14,515 bases of DNA, from positions 1 to 14,515 of the forward strand of contig CAZQYB010000061.1 in NCBI GenBank assembly GCA_964597535.1, written 5' to 3'. The notes beneath the pieces were generated by a model. It did not search any database and had not been told where the DNA came from. It saw only the letters and a program-made list of their open reading frames with translations. This document shows, piece after piece, positions 7,237 to 14,333 of the stretch; position 1 is the stretch's first letter; the number at the start of each line of letters is the position of its first letter. This stretch comes from CAZQYB01 sp964597535 (lineage in GTDB: Bacteria > Planctomycetota > Phycisphaerae > Sedimentisphaerales > Anaerobacaceae). The translations under genes and the position numbers were made by a program.

Positions 7237-8763
7237 TTAGCGGTCACAGTAAACCAGCCTGAGTTTCATATCAGGTCGATTTTTGGTGGTCCAAAGCTTC
7301 AGTAATGCCATCATAAGGGTATCACTACCAGTAACAGCCTCGTAGTGAGTGTGTTTGGAAGTTGCTTTCGGCAACGGCGAGTCATCGCTTATGAACAGTT
7401 TAATGGCCCGCTGCGCGAAGTAATCAGCCCGGGCCAGATATTGCTTTTGGCCGGTCAACTCGTATGCGCCCACCATCAAGTAAATTATCTGACCCAGCGT
7501 ACCTGGATGTAAGGCAAACTTGGTTTCCGGCTTGCCGTCTAAATATAGCTTGGCGGCGTCCAGCGCCAGTTTTTTGTAGCCGTTCAGCTTAACCTGTCGA
7601 TAGCGCAGCAGGCACAGATTCGCGGTGCCGGCATTACCCCACGGCCCACTGTAGGCCCCCTGCTCCTGCGGCTGCAACGTATCCGTGTGGGCTGAAAGAA
7701 GAAAACCCTTACCGCCCCGCTTGAGGTCGTGACCGAGCTTGAGAAAGACATCATCTGTCCTTGATGCGCACTGGCGCATCTTCCTGGCCAATTCATCCGG
7801 CATTTTCTGCGCGCTGTCCCAAAGGTCAATCGCCAGCGACAAGTTGCTCGTGGACCAGAGTACCTTGCCTTTTGACCGCGGAGCACTTTCAGCGGGGATT
7901 GCTCCTGACTGCGGACTGCGCCGCCCGTCGAAATACTGCACAAGGGTATCTATCGCCTTAGCGAATACAGGGGCCCTTGTCCGCTCATATGCCTCCGCCC
8001 AGGTAGCAATATAGAACCCGCCATGGCGGGGATACTCGGAATCTTTGAATGTTTGATGTATCTCGTAATTGGCGTGCCGCGAGAAGTTGCCTGTATTATG
8101 GTCGGCGATCTGGTGCTCCCACAGCCCCCGAGCAAATCTCGTGCAGGCCTCCGGCGCCAGCCCAAACGACCGCTCCCACAGCACCCAGGGCCTGGCAAAC
8201 TCGTGAGTGTTATATTCCTGCATCTTGCCGCCGTGGTGAGACCCCTTTTTCCAGGTAATGAGCGTCTCAGTATTAAAGTCCCAGCCCATATGTTCGCCCC
8301 AGGCCATCAGGCCCGTAACGGGGCTTTGGCAGTGCTCGAAGAACCACTTTATCGTTCTGTCAGCCTCCTCGGCATAGTGCTTATCGCCGGTAACTTCCAT
8401 CAGGGCGTAAAGAATCTGATAGAGGTTCTGGTCGTGCATAGGGTTGGCTCCCGTCAGCATACGGTCACGATTACGAATCCTCCAATTGTCCCAATCTTTT
8501 AGGCGAATTTGCCAGAGCCTATCCAACTCCTCTTGTTCGAAAATTCTAAGGCTCTTGCGGTCGAGTGTCGTGGCAATCAAGGGTGAGTTGACCTTGCCGT
8601 AGATGTCTCGTCCATGCTCAAGCAAAGTATCTGCATATGACTTTACAACCTGAAAATAATCGCTCTGTTTATCAACGCTTTGCTTCGCACCGTCCCAGCA
8701 GCTAACCAGAAAAAAAGTTGCACAAGCAACGCTGATTACAAGTACTGTTTGCTTTGTTCGCAC
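7237..8763 (-). CDS. Secreted lipoprotein with (alpha/alpha)-barrel-like carbohydrate-active domain, exact family unassigned
   Basis: 508-residue protein with a clear lipoprotein signal: basic start MRTKQ, hydrophobic 6-18, lipobox LVSC with Cys22. Trp, not Asp, at +2 makes the outer membrane the likelier destination. The mature part is rich in helical pairs such as YQILYALMEVTGDKHYAEEA (about 115-134), then GLMAWGEHMGWDF (151-163), HEFARPWVLWERSF (187-200) and GPWGNAGTANLCLLRYRQ. These are features of (alpha/alpha)6/7-barrel glycoside hydrolases and polysaccharide lyases, with conserved Trp, His, Glu and Asp clusters. I cannot name the family; a pectate- or uronate-type lyase or a six-hairpin hydrolase is my best guess. 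The start is GTG with an AGGGAA ribosome site. It sits 54 bases after ychF with no terminator between, and upstream of the sorbitol-type dehydrogenase, which suggests a carbohydrate-degrading role. Confidence 0.8.
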   Translation of the reverse strand: MRTKQTVLVISVACATFFLVSCWDGAKQSVDKQSDYFQVVKSYADTLLEHGRDIYGKVNSPLIATTLDRKSLRIFEQEELDRLWQIRLKDWDNWRIRNRDRMLTGANPMHDQNLYQILYALMEVTGDKHYAEEADRTIKWFFEHCQSPVTGLMAWGEHMGWDFNTETLITWKKGSHHGGKMQEYNTHEFARPWVLWERSFGLAPEACTRFARGLWEHQIADHNTGNFSRHANYEIHQTFKDSEYPRHGGFYIATWAEAYERTRAPVFAKAIDTLVQYFDGRRSPQSGAIPAESAPRSKGKVLWSTSNLSLAIDLWDSAQKMPDELARKMRQCASRTDDVFLKLGHDLKRGGKGFLLSAHTDTLQPQEQGAYSGPWGNAGTANLCLLRYRQVKLNGYKKLALDAAKLYLDGKPETKFALHPGTLGQIIYLMVGAYELTGQKQYLARADYFAQRAIKLFISDDSPLPKATSKHTHYEAVTGSDTLMMALLKLWTTKNRPDMKLRLVYCDR

Positions 8764-8817
8764 AATGTTCCCTTTTACTATTGATGTTTGTGAGGCATTT
8801 TAAATCGTTAGTTGATT

Positions 8818-9888
8818 TTAGACATTAAATCGGAAATTGATAACGTCGCCGTCCTGAACAACGTAGTCTTTGCCTTCGAGCCGGATTTTGCCGGCGGCCT
8901 TGAGAGCTTTTTCGTCGCCAAACTCCTTGAAATCTTCAAAGCTGAAAGCTTCGGCCTTTATAAACCCACGTTTGATGTCGGTATGCACTTTCTCAGCCGC
9001 GTCAAGCGCGACAGTGCCCTGCTTTATAGGCCAGGCACGCAGCTCACCTGAGACAACCGTCAAAAAGCTAATTAGGCCGAGCGCCGAATAACAACCATTG
9101 ACGAATTTACTTGTCGCCGACTCTGTAATTCCCATATCAGCCATAAACTCGCCTCTGCTGTCAGCATCCAATTGAGACAGTTCGTATTCCAGCTTCGCAC
9201 AAATTGTAACAACGGGCACAGAGTCATCGACCACGTCCCCAAAATCAAACTTCTCACCTAACTGGTCCTCGCCAATGTTCACCGCCACCGCAATCGGCTT
9301 CAATGTCAAAAATCCGAGAGACTTAATCATTTCGCGTTCAGCTTCGGTCTCGACAGCCGAGCTAATCGGTTTCTCTGACTCAATCGTTTCTTGCAGTTTC
9401 TTCTGCAAAGCCAGTTCTGCTTTGTCCTGTGCCTGGGTCTTGGTCGGCTTATGGATTTGTTTCTCAAGTCTTTCTATACGCGTGGCGACAAGCTCCAAAT
9501 CGGCCAGCAGTAGTTCTGTCTTCAACTCCATCAAATCTCCGGCTGGATTTACTCTATTTCTGTAGGCCGGTGCTGCGGGATTCTCAAAGGCCCGGACAAC
9601 CAGAACGAGCATATCAACGGTCCTTATATGGTTAATCAGTCGTCTGCTCCCAGCCCTGCCGTGCTCATCAGTAAAATTAAAGCCGGGTATGTCAAGACAG
9701 TCTATTGTTGCATAGGTCGTTTTCTTGGGCTTGTAATGCTCAGCTAACAAGTCCAGCCTTTCGTCAGGAACAGGAACGATAGCTTCTTCAATGGCCGTCG
9801 AGCCCGCGGTACTTATTGCCTTGCCGCTGATAGCCGACAGGATAGTGCTCTTGCCGGACTGCAGCAGACCAACCAGTGCCACTTTCAT
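8818..9888 (-). CDS. ychF: YchF/OLA1-family P-loop ATPase, divergent form
   Basis: 356-residue member of the Obg-related YchF family, ribosome-associated ATPases involved in translation and stress responses. The order is P-loop GLLQSGKST (7-15), G3 motif LDIPG (65-69), an alpha-helical coiled-coil-like insert (about 120-175), the G4-equivalent NIGED (204-208), AKLE (231-234) and a C-terminal TGS domain (about 272-356) ending RLEGKDYVVQDGDVINFRFNV-like, which is diagnostic. Ordinary YchF has GLPNVGKST and DIAG, so both the P-loop and G3 are altered here. The N-terminal half is therefore much more divergent than the TGS end. It could be the only YchF or a paralogue. The ATG at 9888 has an AAGGA site about 10 bases upstream. 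It starts 26 bases after the fumarase subunit stop, an operon-like arrangement. Confidence 0.88.
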   Translation of the reverse strand: MKVALVGLLQSGKSTILSAISGKAISTAGSTAIEEAIVPVPDERLDLLAEHYKPKKTTYATIDCLDIPGFNFTDEHGRAGSRRLINHIRTVDMLVLVVRAFENPAAPAYRNRVNPAGDLMELKTELLLADLELVATRIERLEKQIHKPTKTQAQDKAELALQKKLQETIESEKPISSAVETEAEREMIKSLGFLTLKPIAVAVNIGEDQLGEKFDFGDVVDDSVPVVTICAKLEYELSQLDADSRGEFMADMGITESATSKFVNGCYSALGLISFLTVVSGELRAWPIKQGTVALDAAEKVHTDIKRGFIKAEAFSFEDFKEFGDEKALKAAGKIRLEGKDYVVQDGDVINFRFNV

Positions 9889-9914
9889 TTCAGGTATTCC
9901 TTTCTGTCTGCCTG

Positions 9915-10448
9915 TTACTTTTCATAAACGCTGTTGCCCGCTGCATCATAGGCCGCGATAGCGGGAAAATCGGTTACCTCAAGTTTCCTTATGGCTTCAG
10001 TCCCCAAATCCTCGTAGGCAATCACTTCCGCCGAAACAATATGCTTACTCAGCAGTGCCCCCGCCCCGCCGATAGCAGACAGGTGGACCGCACCATATTT
10101 TTTCAGGGAATCTCTAACCTCGCTGCCTCGATATCCTTTGCCAATCATTGCCCGCAGACCGCGAGCAATAAGTTTTGGGCTGAACGCATCCATCCTCGAT
10201 GACGTGGTGGGCCCGGCAGCGCCGATTACGCGTCCGGGCCGGACAGGCGTAGGCCCCACAAAATAGATTACTGCCCCTTCAAGTTCGAAAGGCAACTGCC
10301 GCCCTGCTTCTATCGACTCGCACAATCTTTTATGCGCAATATCCCGCGCCGTATAGACTACACCGGTTATCAAAACCTCATCACCCGCCCTTAACGAACG
10401 CACATCAGTCTCGGTTAGAGGGGATATTAATTTCTTTATTCCGTTCAT
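9915..10448 (-). CDS. Class I fumarate hydratase/tartrate dehydratase, beta (C-terminal) subunit
   Basis: 177-residue small subunit of the iron-sulfur hydro-lyase that interconverts fumarate and malate in the citric acid cycle, or dehydrates tartrate. Conserved stretches are ARDIAHKR (34-41), GPTTSSRMD (79-87), KYGAVHLSAIGGAGAL (117-132) and LGTEAIRKLEVTDFPAI (148-164). The [4Fe-4S] cluster is carried by the alpha subunit, which is normally encoded immediately upstream. Here the 202 bases upstream hold no such gene, and the next gene points the other way, so the partner must be elsewhere. The ATG at 10448 has only a weak A-rich ribosome site. Fumarase and L-tartrate dehydratase beta subunits cannot be separated by sequence alone; fumarase is the default. 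Confidence 0.9.
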   Translation of the reverse strand: MNGIKKLISPLTETDVRSLRAGDEVLITGVVYTARDIAHKRLCESIEAGRQLPFELEGAVIYFVGPTPVRPGRVIGAAGPTTSSRMDAFSPKLIARGLRAMIGKGYRGSEVRDSLKKYGAVHLSAIGGAGALLSKHIVSAEVIAYEDLGTEAIRKLEVTDFPAIAAYDAAGNSVYEK

Positions 10449-10466
10449 ATTTTTTCTGCTTTTTCT

Positions 10467-10494
10467 ACGAACTATGAACTAATAACTACGAACT
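10467..10494. repeat. Four tandem heptanucleotide repeats in the fumarase leader
   Basis: ACGAACT, ATGAACT, AATAACT and ACGAACT follow one another without a gap (plus strand). The first and last copies are identical. On the minus strand they fall in the predicted untranslated leader of the fumarase beta gene, 19 bases before its start codon. They resemble the heptameric short tandem repeats known from some bacterial genomes. Confidence 0.7.
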
Positions 10495-10499
10495 GCATC

Positions 10500-10528
10500 A
10501 GTTTACAATACTTCAGTGATTTTGCGAA
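10500..10528 (-). promoter_or_regulatory. Possible promoter of the fumarase beta-ychF unit
   Basis: Minus-strand TTCGCA (10528-10523), 17-base spacer, TAAACT (10505-10500): 4/6 matches each. The predicted start near 10493 would place the heptamer repeats at the very beginning of the message. Weak evidence. Confidence 0.3.
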
Positions 10529-10614
10529 CTGAAAAGCTCGGAATTTTACTTAAAATAGGGCCGGGAAAACGAGCGTTACTTATATAAATCTGTTCATTTC
10601 TTTTAAATTCGATG

Positions 10615-10641
10615 TTGCCATCGGCCAATCGATGATATAAT
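10615..10641 (+). promoter_or_regulatory. Promoter placing transcription start at the precorrin-2 dehydrogenase ATG
   Basis: A perfect TATAAT (10636-10641) lies only 9 bases before the ATG at 10651, and a TTGCCA (10615-10620) precedes it with a short 15-base spacer. A CATCG/CGATG inverted repeat (10619-10634) lies in that spacer. Normal promoter geometry would start the RNA about 3 bases before the ATG, so the message would be essentially leaderless. Confidence 0.45.
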
Positions 10642-10650
10642 TACATTGCT

Positions 10651-11313
10651 ATGGCTAAGTATCCGATATATCTCGAGCTTGGCGGTAGGCGGGTTGTCAT
10701 AATAGGAGCTGGAGCGGTAGCGGCAAGGAAGGCCCAATCGCTGCTGGACGCAGGGGCTCGGCTGGTAATTGTAGCCGAACACATCAATGATATGCTGACG
10801 GCCCTTTGTCAGGGCGCCAACGCTAAGTTAATAAAATCCAGGTATTCCAGGGATTATCTCGTGGGCNNNNNNNNNNCTGCAACAGCAAACCCTCAACTTA
10901 ACAAGCGGATTTACAATGATTGTCAGGAGCTGGAGGTTTTATGTAATGTTGTTGATAACCCGCAGCTTTGTGATTTCTTCGTGCCTGCTGTCGTCAAACG
11001 CGGCGACCTGCAGATAGCTATCGGCACCGAAGGACATAGCCCTGCATATGCCGGGCATTTGAGAAAGAAATTAGAGAAGACCTTCACTGACAAACACGGC
11101 GAGTTTTTGACCGAACTGAAAATGCTCCGGAAGTATATCATTGAGCAGGTGCCGGACTCTACGGACCGTAAAGCGCTATTAGGGCAATTGGTCGATGATG
11201 AGTCGTTTGAATACTTTGTTCAAAACGGCCCAGACAAATGGCGACTCTTCGCCGACAAGCTTATATCAGCACAAAGTGATAAAACCACGATGAAAAACAG
11301 CAACCCCGACTAA
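10651..11313 (+). CDS. Precorrin-2 dehydrogenase/sirohydrochlorin ferrochelatase (CysG N-terminal/Met8 type), contains assembly gap
   Basis: Oxidises precorrin-2 to sirohydrochlorin with NAD, and often inserts the metal, in siroheme or alternative heme synthesis. It has the standard N-terminus MAKYPIYLELGGRRVVIIG, the Rossmann loop GAGAVA (19-24), NVVDNPQLCDFFVPAVV (about 99-115) and GTEGHSP (125-131) in place of the common STGGxSP. There is no methyltransferase domain, so it is the short bifunctional form (220 residues as assembled). Ten Ns (10867-10876) interrupt the segment before ATANPQLNK. The family usually has about five or six residues there, so the true gap is probably nearer 15-18 bases. 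Frame happens to be kept. No ribosome site is visible and a -10 box abuts the start. It stands alone, convergent with rplU. Confidence 0.9.
   Translation: MAKYPIYLELGGRRVVIIGAGAVAARKAQSLLDAGARLVIVAEHINDMLTALCQGANAKLIKSRYSRDYLVGXXXXATANPQLNKRIYNDCQELEVLCNVVDNPQLCDFFVPAVVKRGDLQIAIGTEGHSPAYAGHLRKKLEKTFTDKHGEFLTELKMLRKYIIEQVPDSTDRKALLGQLVDDESFEYFVQNGPDKWRLFADKLISAQSDKTTMKNSNPD
10867..10876. other. Assembly gap (10 Ns)
   Basis: Ten unknown bases inside the precorrin-2 dehydrogenase gene. The round number suggests a placeholder length rather than a measured gap. Confidence 0.98.
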
Positions 11314-11351
11314 AAATCATTTTGCCTCTGTTAATCTCGGCTCCGCCTTGT

Positions 11352-11681
11352 TCAGGATTCTATCTTGTCGATTACTACCTCAAGATATTTTTGCCGGTGT
11401 CCGATGCGCCTTTTGCTGTTTTTGCGTCTGCGGAGATGCATCGGATACAGCTTCTTACCCTTGACTACCGACTCTTCGGCGGTCCCCTTAAACGATGCCA
11501 CAACCTTTGCGCCATCCAGATATGGTCTGCCGACTTTGACATTTTCACCATCGCTCACAAACAAGACTTTATCCAGTTCGATGGTCTTGGCGTCTGGTGG
11601 GACATCGGTCAGGTCGATATTCACACAATCGCCTTCAGTGATTTTATATTGCTTTCCACCTTGTTCAATTACCGCATACAT
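11352..11681 (-). CDS. rplU: 50S ribosomal protein L21 (bL21)
   Basis: 109-residue ribosomal protein that binds 23S rRNA in the large subunit. The start MYAVIEQGGKQYKI (1-14) and the basic C-terminal signature RRRKNSKRRIGHRQKY (about 84-99) are diagnostic, and the length is typical. The ATG at 11681 has a GGGAG ribosome site 8 bases ahead. The usual downstream partner rpmA (L27) is absent: only 38 bases separate the stop from the convergent precorrin-2 dehydrogenase gene. Its predicted promoter and a strong leader hairpin lie in the spacer shared with the divergent aminotransferase gene. Confidence 0.97.
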   Translation of the reverse strand: MYAVIEQGGKQYKITEGDCVNIDLTDVPPDAKTIELDKVLFVSDGENVKVGRPYLDGAKVVASFKGTAEESVVKGKKLYPMHLRRRKNSKRRIGHRQKYLEVVIDKIES

Positions 11682-11718
11682 TCCAAAAACTCCCGGCTTT
11701 TATACTCAAAAATCCGAA

Positions 11719-11754
11719 CCCCCCTTGCTGTCTGCGACAGCAGACAGGGGGGGG
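11719..11754. repeat. GC-rich hairpin at the predicted 5' end of the rplU message
   Basis: A run of six C and a run of eight G enclose two overlapping, mutually exclusive stems: TGCTGTC/GACAGCA with a 3-base loop (11726-11742) and CTGTCTG/CAGACAG with a 6-base loop (11728-11747). Read on the minus strand it starts within a few bases of the predicted rplU transcription start and is followed by TTCGGATTTTT. It may be a leader RNA structure, a terminator-like attenuator or a dispersed REP-like palindrome. Confidence 0.7.
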
Positions 11755-11755
11755 T

Positions 11756-11784
11756 ATTCTATGTGTTCGTTCTTTTCTTGTAAA
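11756..11784 (-). promoter_or_regulatory. Promoter of rplU
   Basis: Minus-strand TTTACA (11784-11779), 17-base spacer, TAGAAT (11761-11756): 5/6 matches for each box. The predicted start near 11749 lies inside the C-run of the hairpin, leaving a leader of about 68 bases before the L21 start codon. Confidence 0.6.
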
Positions 11785-11865
11785 GCAAATTATTGTATAT
11801 TTTTGTATTCTGTTGCCGAAGACGAAGTTAAAATCTTAGTCGATGGCATTTTTGGGAGCAATTTA

Positions 11866-12696
11866 ATGCAGATAGCAATGATAGACGACAAAATCATACC
11901 GGCCGGTGAGCTTGAGCCGGCTTACCTTGACCGCGGAATCTACTTCGGTGACGGCGTCTATGAGGTCGTACGGAGCTACAACGGCAAAATCTTCGCGCTC
12001 CGGGAGCACCTGCAAAGATTTGCCAATAGTCTTATTGCTATTGAGATAACCGGAGTGGACATCGACCGAATTCGTTCACGTGTCCGCAGGGCCTTCGACT
12101 CCGCAGGCATTGCAAATGCCAGGATATATTTTCATATTACCAGAGGTTCAGCTCCAAGAAGCCATACCTGGGAAGCCGACTTGAAGCCGAATTTCTTCCT
12201 GACCGTTACAGAACTGCCCGACGACACAGAATTAAAAACCAGAGGCATCGCAGTATCAACCCACCCCGACTGGCGGTGGAAAAAATGCAACATAAAATCG
12301 CTGAATCTGCTGCCCAACGTTCTTGCTCGTGCTGATGCCGCCAAAAAAGGCTGCGAAGAGGCGATATTTGTCAACGAAGCCGGCCTGATAACCGAGGGAG
12401 CCGGCTCGGCATTTTTCGCAATCTTCGGACAAACACTACAGACCGCTCCGCTTACAGCCAATATCCTGCCTTCCATCACACGCAAATTTGCAATCCAGGC
12501 AGGCAAAAATATCGGATTGGATATAATCGAGAAATCGTTTACACCGCAGCAGGCAATCTCTGCCGACGAACTTTTTATTGCGGTAACTACTAAAGGTATT
12601 GTCCCCGCAGTTAAGTTTGATGACAAGGTAATCGGCGGCGAACCCGGCAATTATACGAAATCGCTCGCCCGGGAATTCCGCTCATTCACCCAATGA
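11866..12696 (+). CDS. dat: D-amino acid aminotransferase (fold-type IV PLP enzyme)
   Basis: 276-residue cytoplasmic PLP enzyme that interconverts D-alanine and D-glutamate with their 2-oxo acids, supplying D-amino acids for the cell wall. Motifs: RGIYFGDGVYEVVRSYNG (23-40), RGSAPRSH (93-100) with Arg98 and His100, the D-substrate carboxylate pair in the Bacillus enzyme at the same numbers, the PLP lysine Lys144 in IKSLNLL (143-149), and TEG with Glu177. Branched-chain aminotransferases share the fold but lack the Arg98/His100 pattern, so I prefer the D-specific assignment. The frame is open upstream to 11365, but that part is antisense to rplU. A GGGAG site seven bases before the ATG at 11866 settles the start. 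A second ATG at 11878 is less likely. The gene stands alone, divergent from rplU. I found no clear promoter for it. Confidence 0.9.
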   Translation: MQIAMIDDKIIPAGELEPAYLDRGIYFGDGVYEVVRSYNGKIFALREHLQRFANSLIAIEITGVDIDRIRSRVRRAFDSAGIANARIYFHITRGSAPRSHTWEADLKPNFFLTVTELPDDTELKTRGIAVSTHPDWRWKKCNIKSLNLLPNVLARADAAKKGCEEAIFVNEAGLITEGAGSAFFAIFGQTLQTAPLTANILPSITRKFAIQAGKNIGLDIIEKSFTPQQAISADELFIAVTTKGIVPAVKFDDKVIGGEPGNYTKSLAREFRSFTQ

Positions 12697-12760
12697 GTCT
12701 TTTGCTGTTCCTACCTCCCCCTTTTCCAAAAACCACCGGAAGTCCCTCGAAAAGTTGACT

Positions 12761-14149
12761 TCAATCCATAACTCTAATTACGTCTGCCCCCTCAAACACA
12801 CCTCCATCCATCAGTTTACCACTGACGGCCAGCACCATCTCGCCCCGCTCAAACTCGATTATACCCTGCATCTTCGACCAGGTAAACTCAGCCGTCACAA
12901 CACCCCTTACTTCATTCGTCCAGGCTCTATCAGCCTCAATTATATACTCAAGAACAATACTGTTCGAATCAATACCTCCGACGTTGTGGTCTTCGGGAAG
13001 CTCGATACTGCACGTAATCCACTGCGCCGTGCTGTCCAGGTAAAACACATCCGGCTTTATGTCAATGGCTGCAGCAACAGCTTCGGCCTCCGCAGGATAA
13101 TGATAGCCCATATCAATAATTCCTGACTCGCTTAAACCGTCCGGCCGTGTGCTGAATTCCTCGAAATATAGGTCTGCTGCAAGCTCACTTCCGGCATCAA
13201 CACATGGACTGTTCTGGTCAAGGTAATAATCGCCCAGCACCCCGCCGACAAACATCGGTTCTGAATCGAGGTTGCCCTTACCCCATCTCAGAATACAACC
13301 TTCCTCGACCACCGCCGCCGACTCTCCGCCCTGCACATCGCAGTATAAAACAGATAATGACGAAACACCGCCTGACTTGCCAACAAGAATATTAGGCGCT
13401 TTTTTGCTTTCGTCCCCCCAAAGAATGCTGTTTTCAAGCGTCACGTCACTTGATTTGTAACAATATATCCCGCCACCCCTGGCCGACCTATTGTCGCTGA
13501 AGGTGCAATTGCGAACCACAAAGTTGCTGGCTGCGCAGCTAATTGCGCCACCGGCGGGCGCAATGTTATTGCCGAAGATGCAGTTGCTAATAATTGGCCT
13601 GCCAGCGTTACAGTAGATAGCTCCACCGCACATCGAAGCGGAGTTGCTGCTTATGGTGCAATTGCGAATTTCAGGACAGCTTCCGTCATTGCAGGCAACT
13701 CCTCCGCCAACGACCGCAGTGTTACCAATCATAACACAACTGCTAATTGTAGGACTGCTTTTGTTGCAGCAGTATATTGCCCCTCCCGCAAGAGAATGCC
13801 CGTTGACAATGGTCAAGCCCGCAATCACTGAATTGCCATCTTCACCTGTACAAAATTTGAAGCCACGCCCTGCTATTTCACAATCTACAACGGTCCTGTC
13901 TACGATTCTAATATTATCAGGGTCTCTGCTGCGGACGGTGATGGCCTTACCACCAAAGTTGATTTCTCGATTCCCGGAACCTCGGTACGTACCCGGCAAA
14001 ATGACAACCACATCCCCATTACTGCAGTCATCTATCGCTGCTTGAATCGTCGGGTATTGGCTGGGTACCCGTCGTTCTGTAGCGAAAGCGGTAGAGACCG
14101 ATAATAGTATGACCGTGCCGAGAATCGTACTTTTCACTTTTTTTCCCAT
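12761..14149 (-). CDS. Secreted right-handed parallel beta-helix protein
   Basis: 462-residue exported protein. A Sec signal peptide (basic MGKKVKS, hydrophobic 8-21, likely cut after AFA at 23) leads to a pectate-lyase-like beta-helix start, VPSQYPTIQAAIDDCSNGDV (28-47) and ILPGTYRG. Five helical rungs of about 25-27 residues follow, each beginning GG(A/G)(I/V): at 122, 148, 175, 200 and 225. Each has Cys near the start and most have another about 10 residues on. A DMGYHYP motif (346-352) ends the helix. The C-terminal domain (about 360-462; WITCSIELPED, GVFEGADVIRV) resembles a module common in planctomycete surface proteins. No catalytic residues can be assigned, so it may be an adhesin or a polysaccharide-binding or -cleaving protein. 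No good ribosome site is seen. A TATGAT box (14172-14167) upstream has only a poorly spaced TTGCTG partner. Confidence 0.85.
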   Translation of the reverse strand: MGKKVKSTILGTVILLSVSTAFATERRVPSQYPTIQAAIDDCSNGDVVVILPGTYRGSGNREINFGGKAITVRSRDPDNIRIVDRTVVDCEIAGRGFKFCTGEDGNSVIAGLTIVNGHSLAGGAIYCCNKSSPTISSCVMIGNTAVVGGGVACNDGSCPEIRNCTISSNSASMCGGAIYCNAGRPIISNCIFGNNIAPAGGAISCAASNFVVRNCTFSDNRSARGGGIYCYKSSDVTLENSILWGDESKKAPNILVGKSGGVSSLSVLYCDVQGGESAAVVEEGCILRWGKGNLDSEPMFVGGVLGDYYLDQNSPCVDAGSELAADLYFEEFSTRPDGLSESGIIDMGYHYPAEAEAVAAAIDIKPDVFYLDSTAQWITCSIELPEDHNVGGIDSNSIVLEYIIEADRAWTNEVRGVVTAEFTWSKMQGIIEFERGEMVLAVSGKLMDGGVFEGADVIRVMD

Positions 14150-14333
14150 TCTATGCTACTACGTGCATCATATCGGCTAACCAACCACAGCAACTTAATT
14201 ATTTCATAAGACGACTCTTGATAGGCTTACTTCGTCCCCACAACAGGGTTGTTGAAAGCAAACGAGCATAACAGGGTCAGGGCCGCAATCAGATGCAGCT
14301 CCCTACCGGGTTCAACTATAGCCTTGACGGCGA

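Noticed and set aside
8023..8502. 159-codon plus-strand open frame
   Set aside because: Antisense shadow of the lipoprotein gene.
11365..11865. N-terminal extension of the aminotransferase (443-codon frame)
   Set aside because: It overlaps rplU on the other strand, has no family similarity, and a strong ribosome site marks the ATG at 11866.
12132..12650. 172-codon minus-strand open frame
   Set aside because: Antisense shadow of the aminotransferase.
12720..12757. CTTTTC/GAAAAG pairing between the convergent aminotransferase and beta-helix genes as a bidirectional terminator
   Set aside because: The loop is over 20 bases and the stem is AT-rich, so it is too weak to call.
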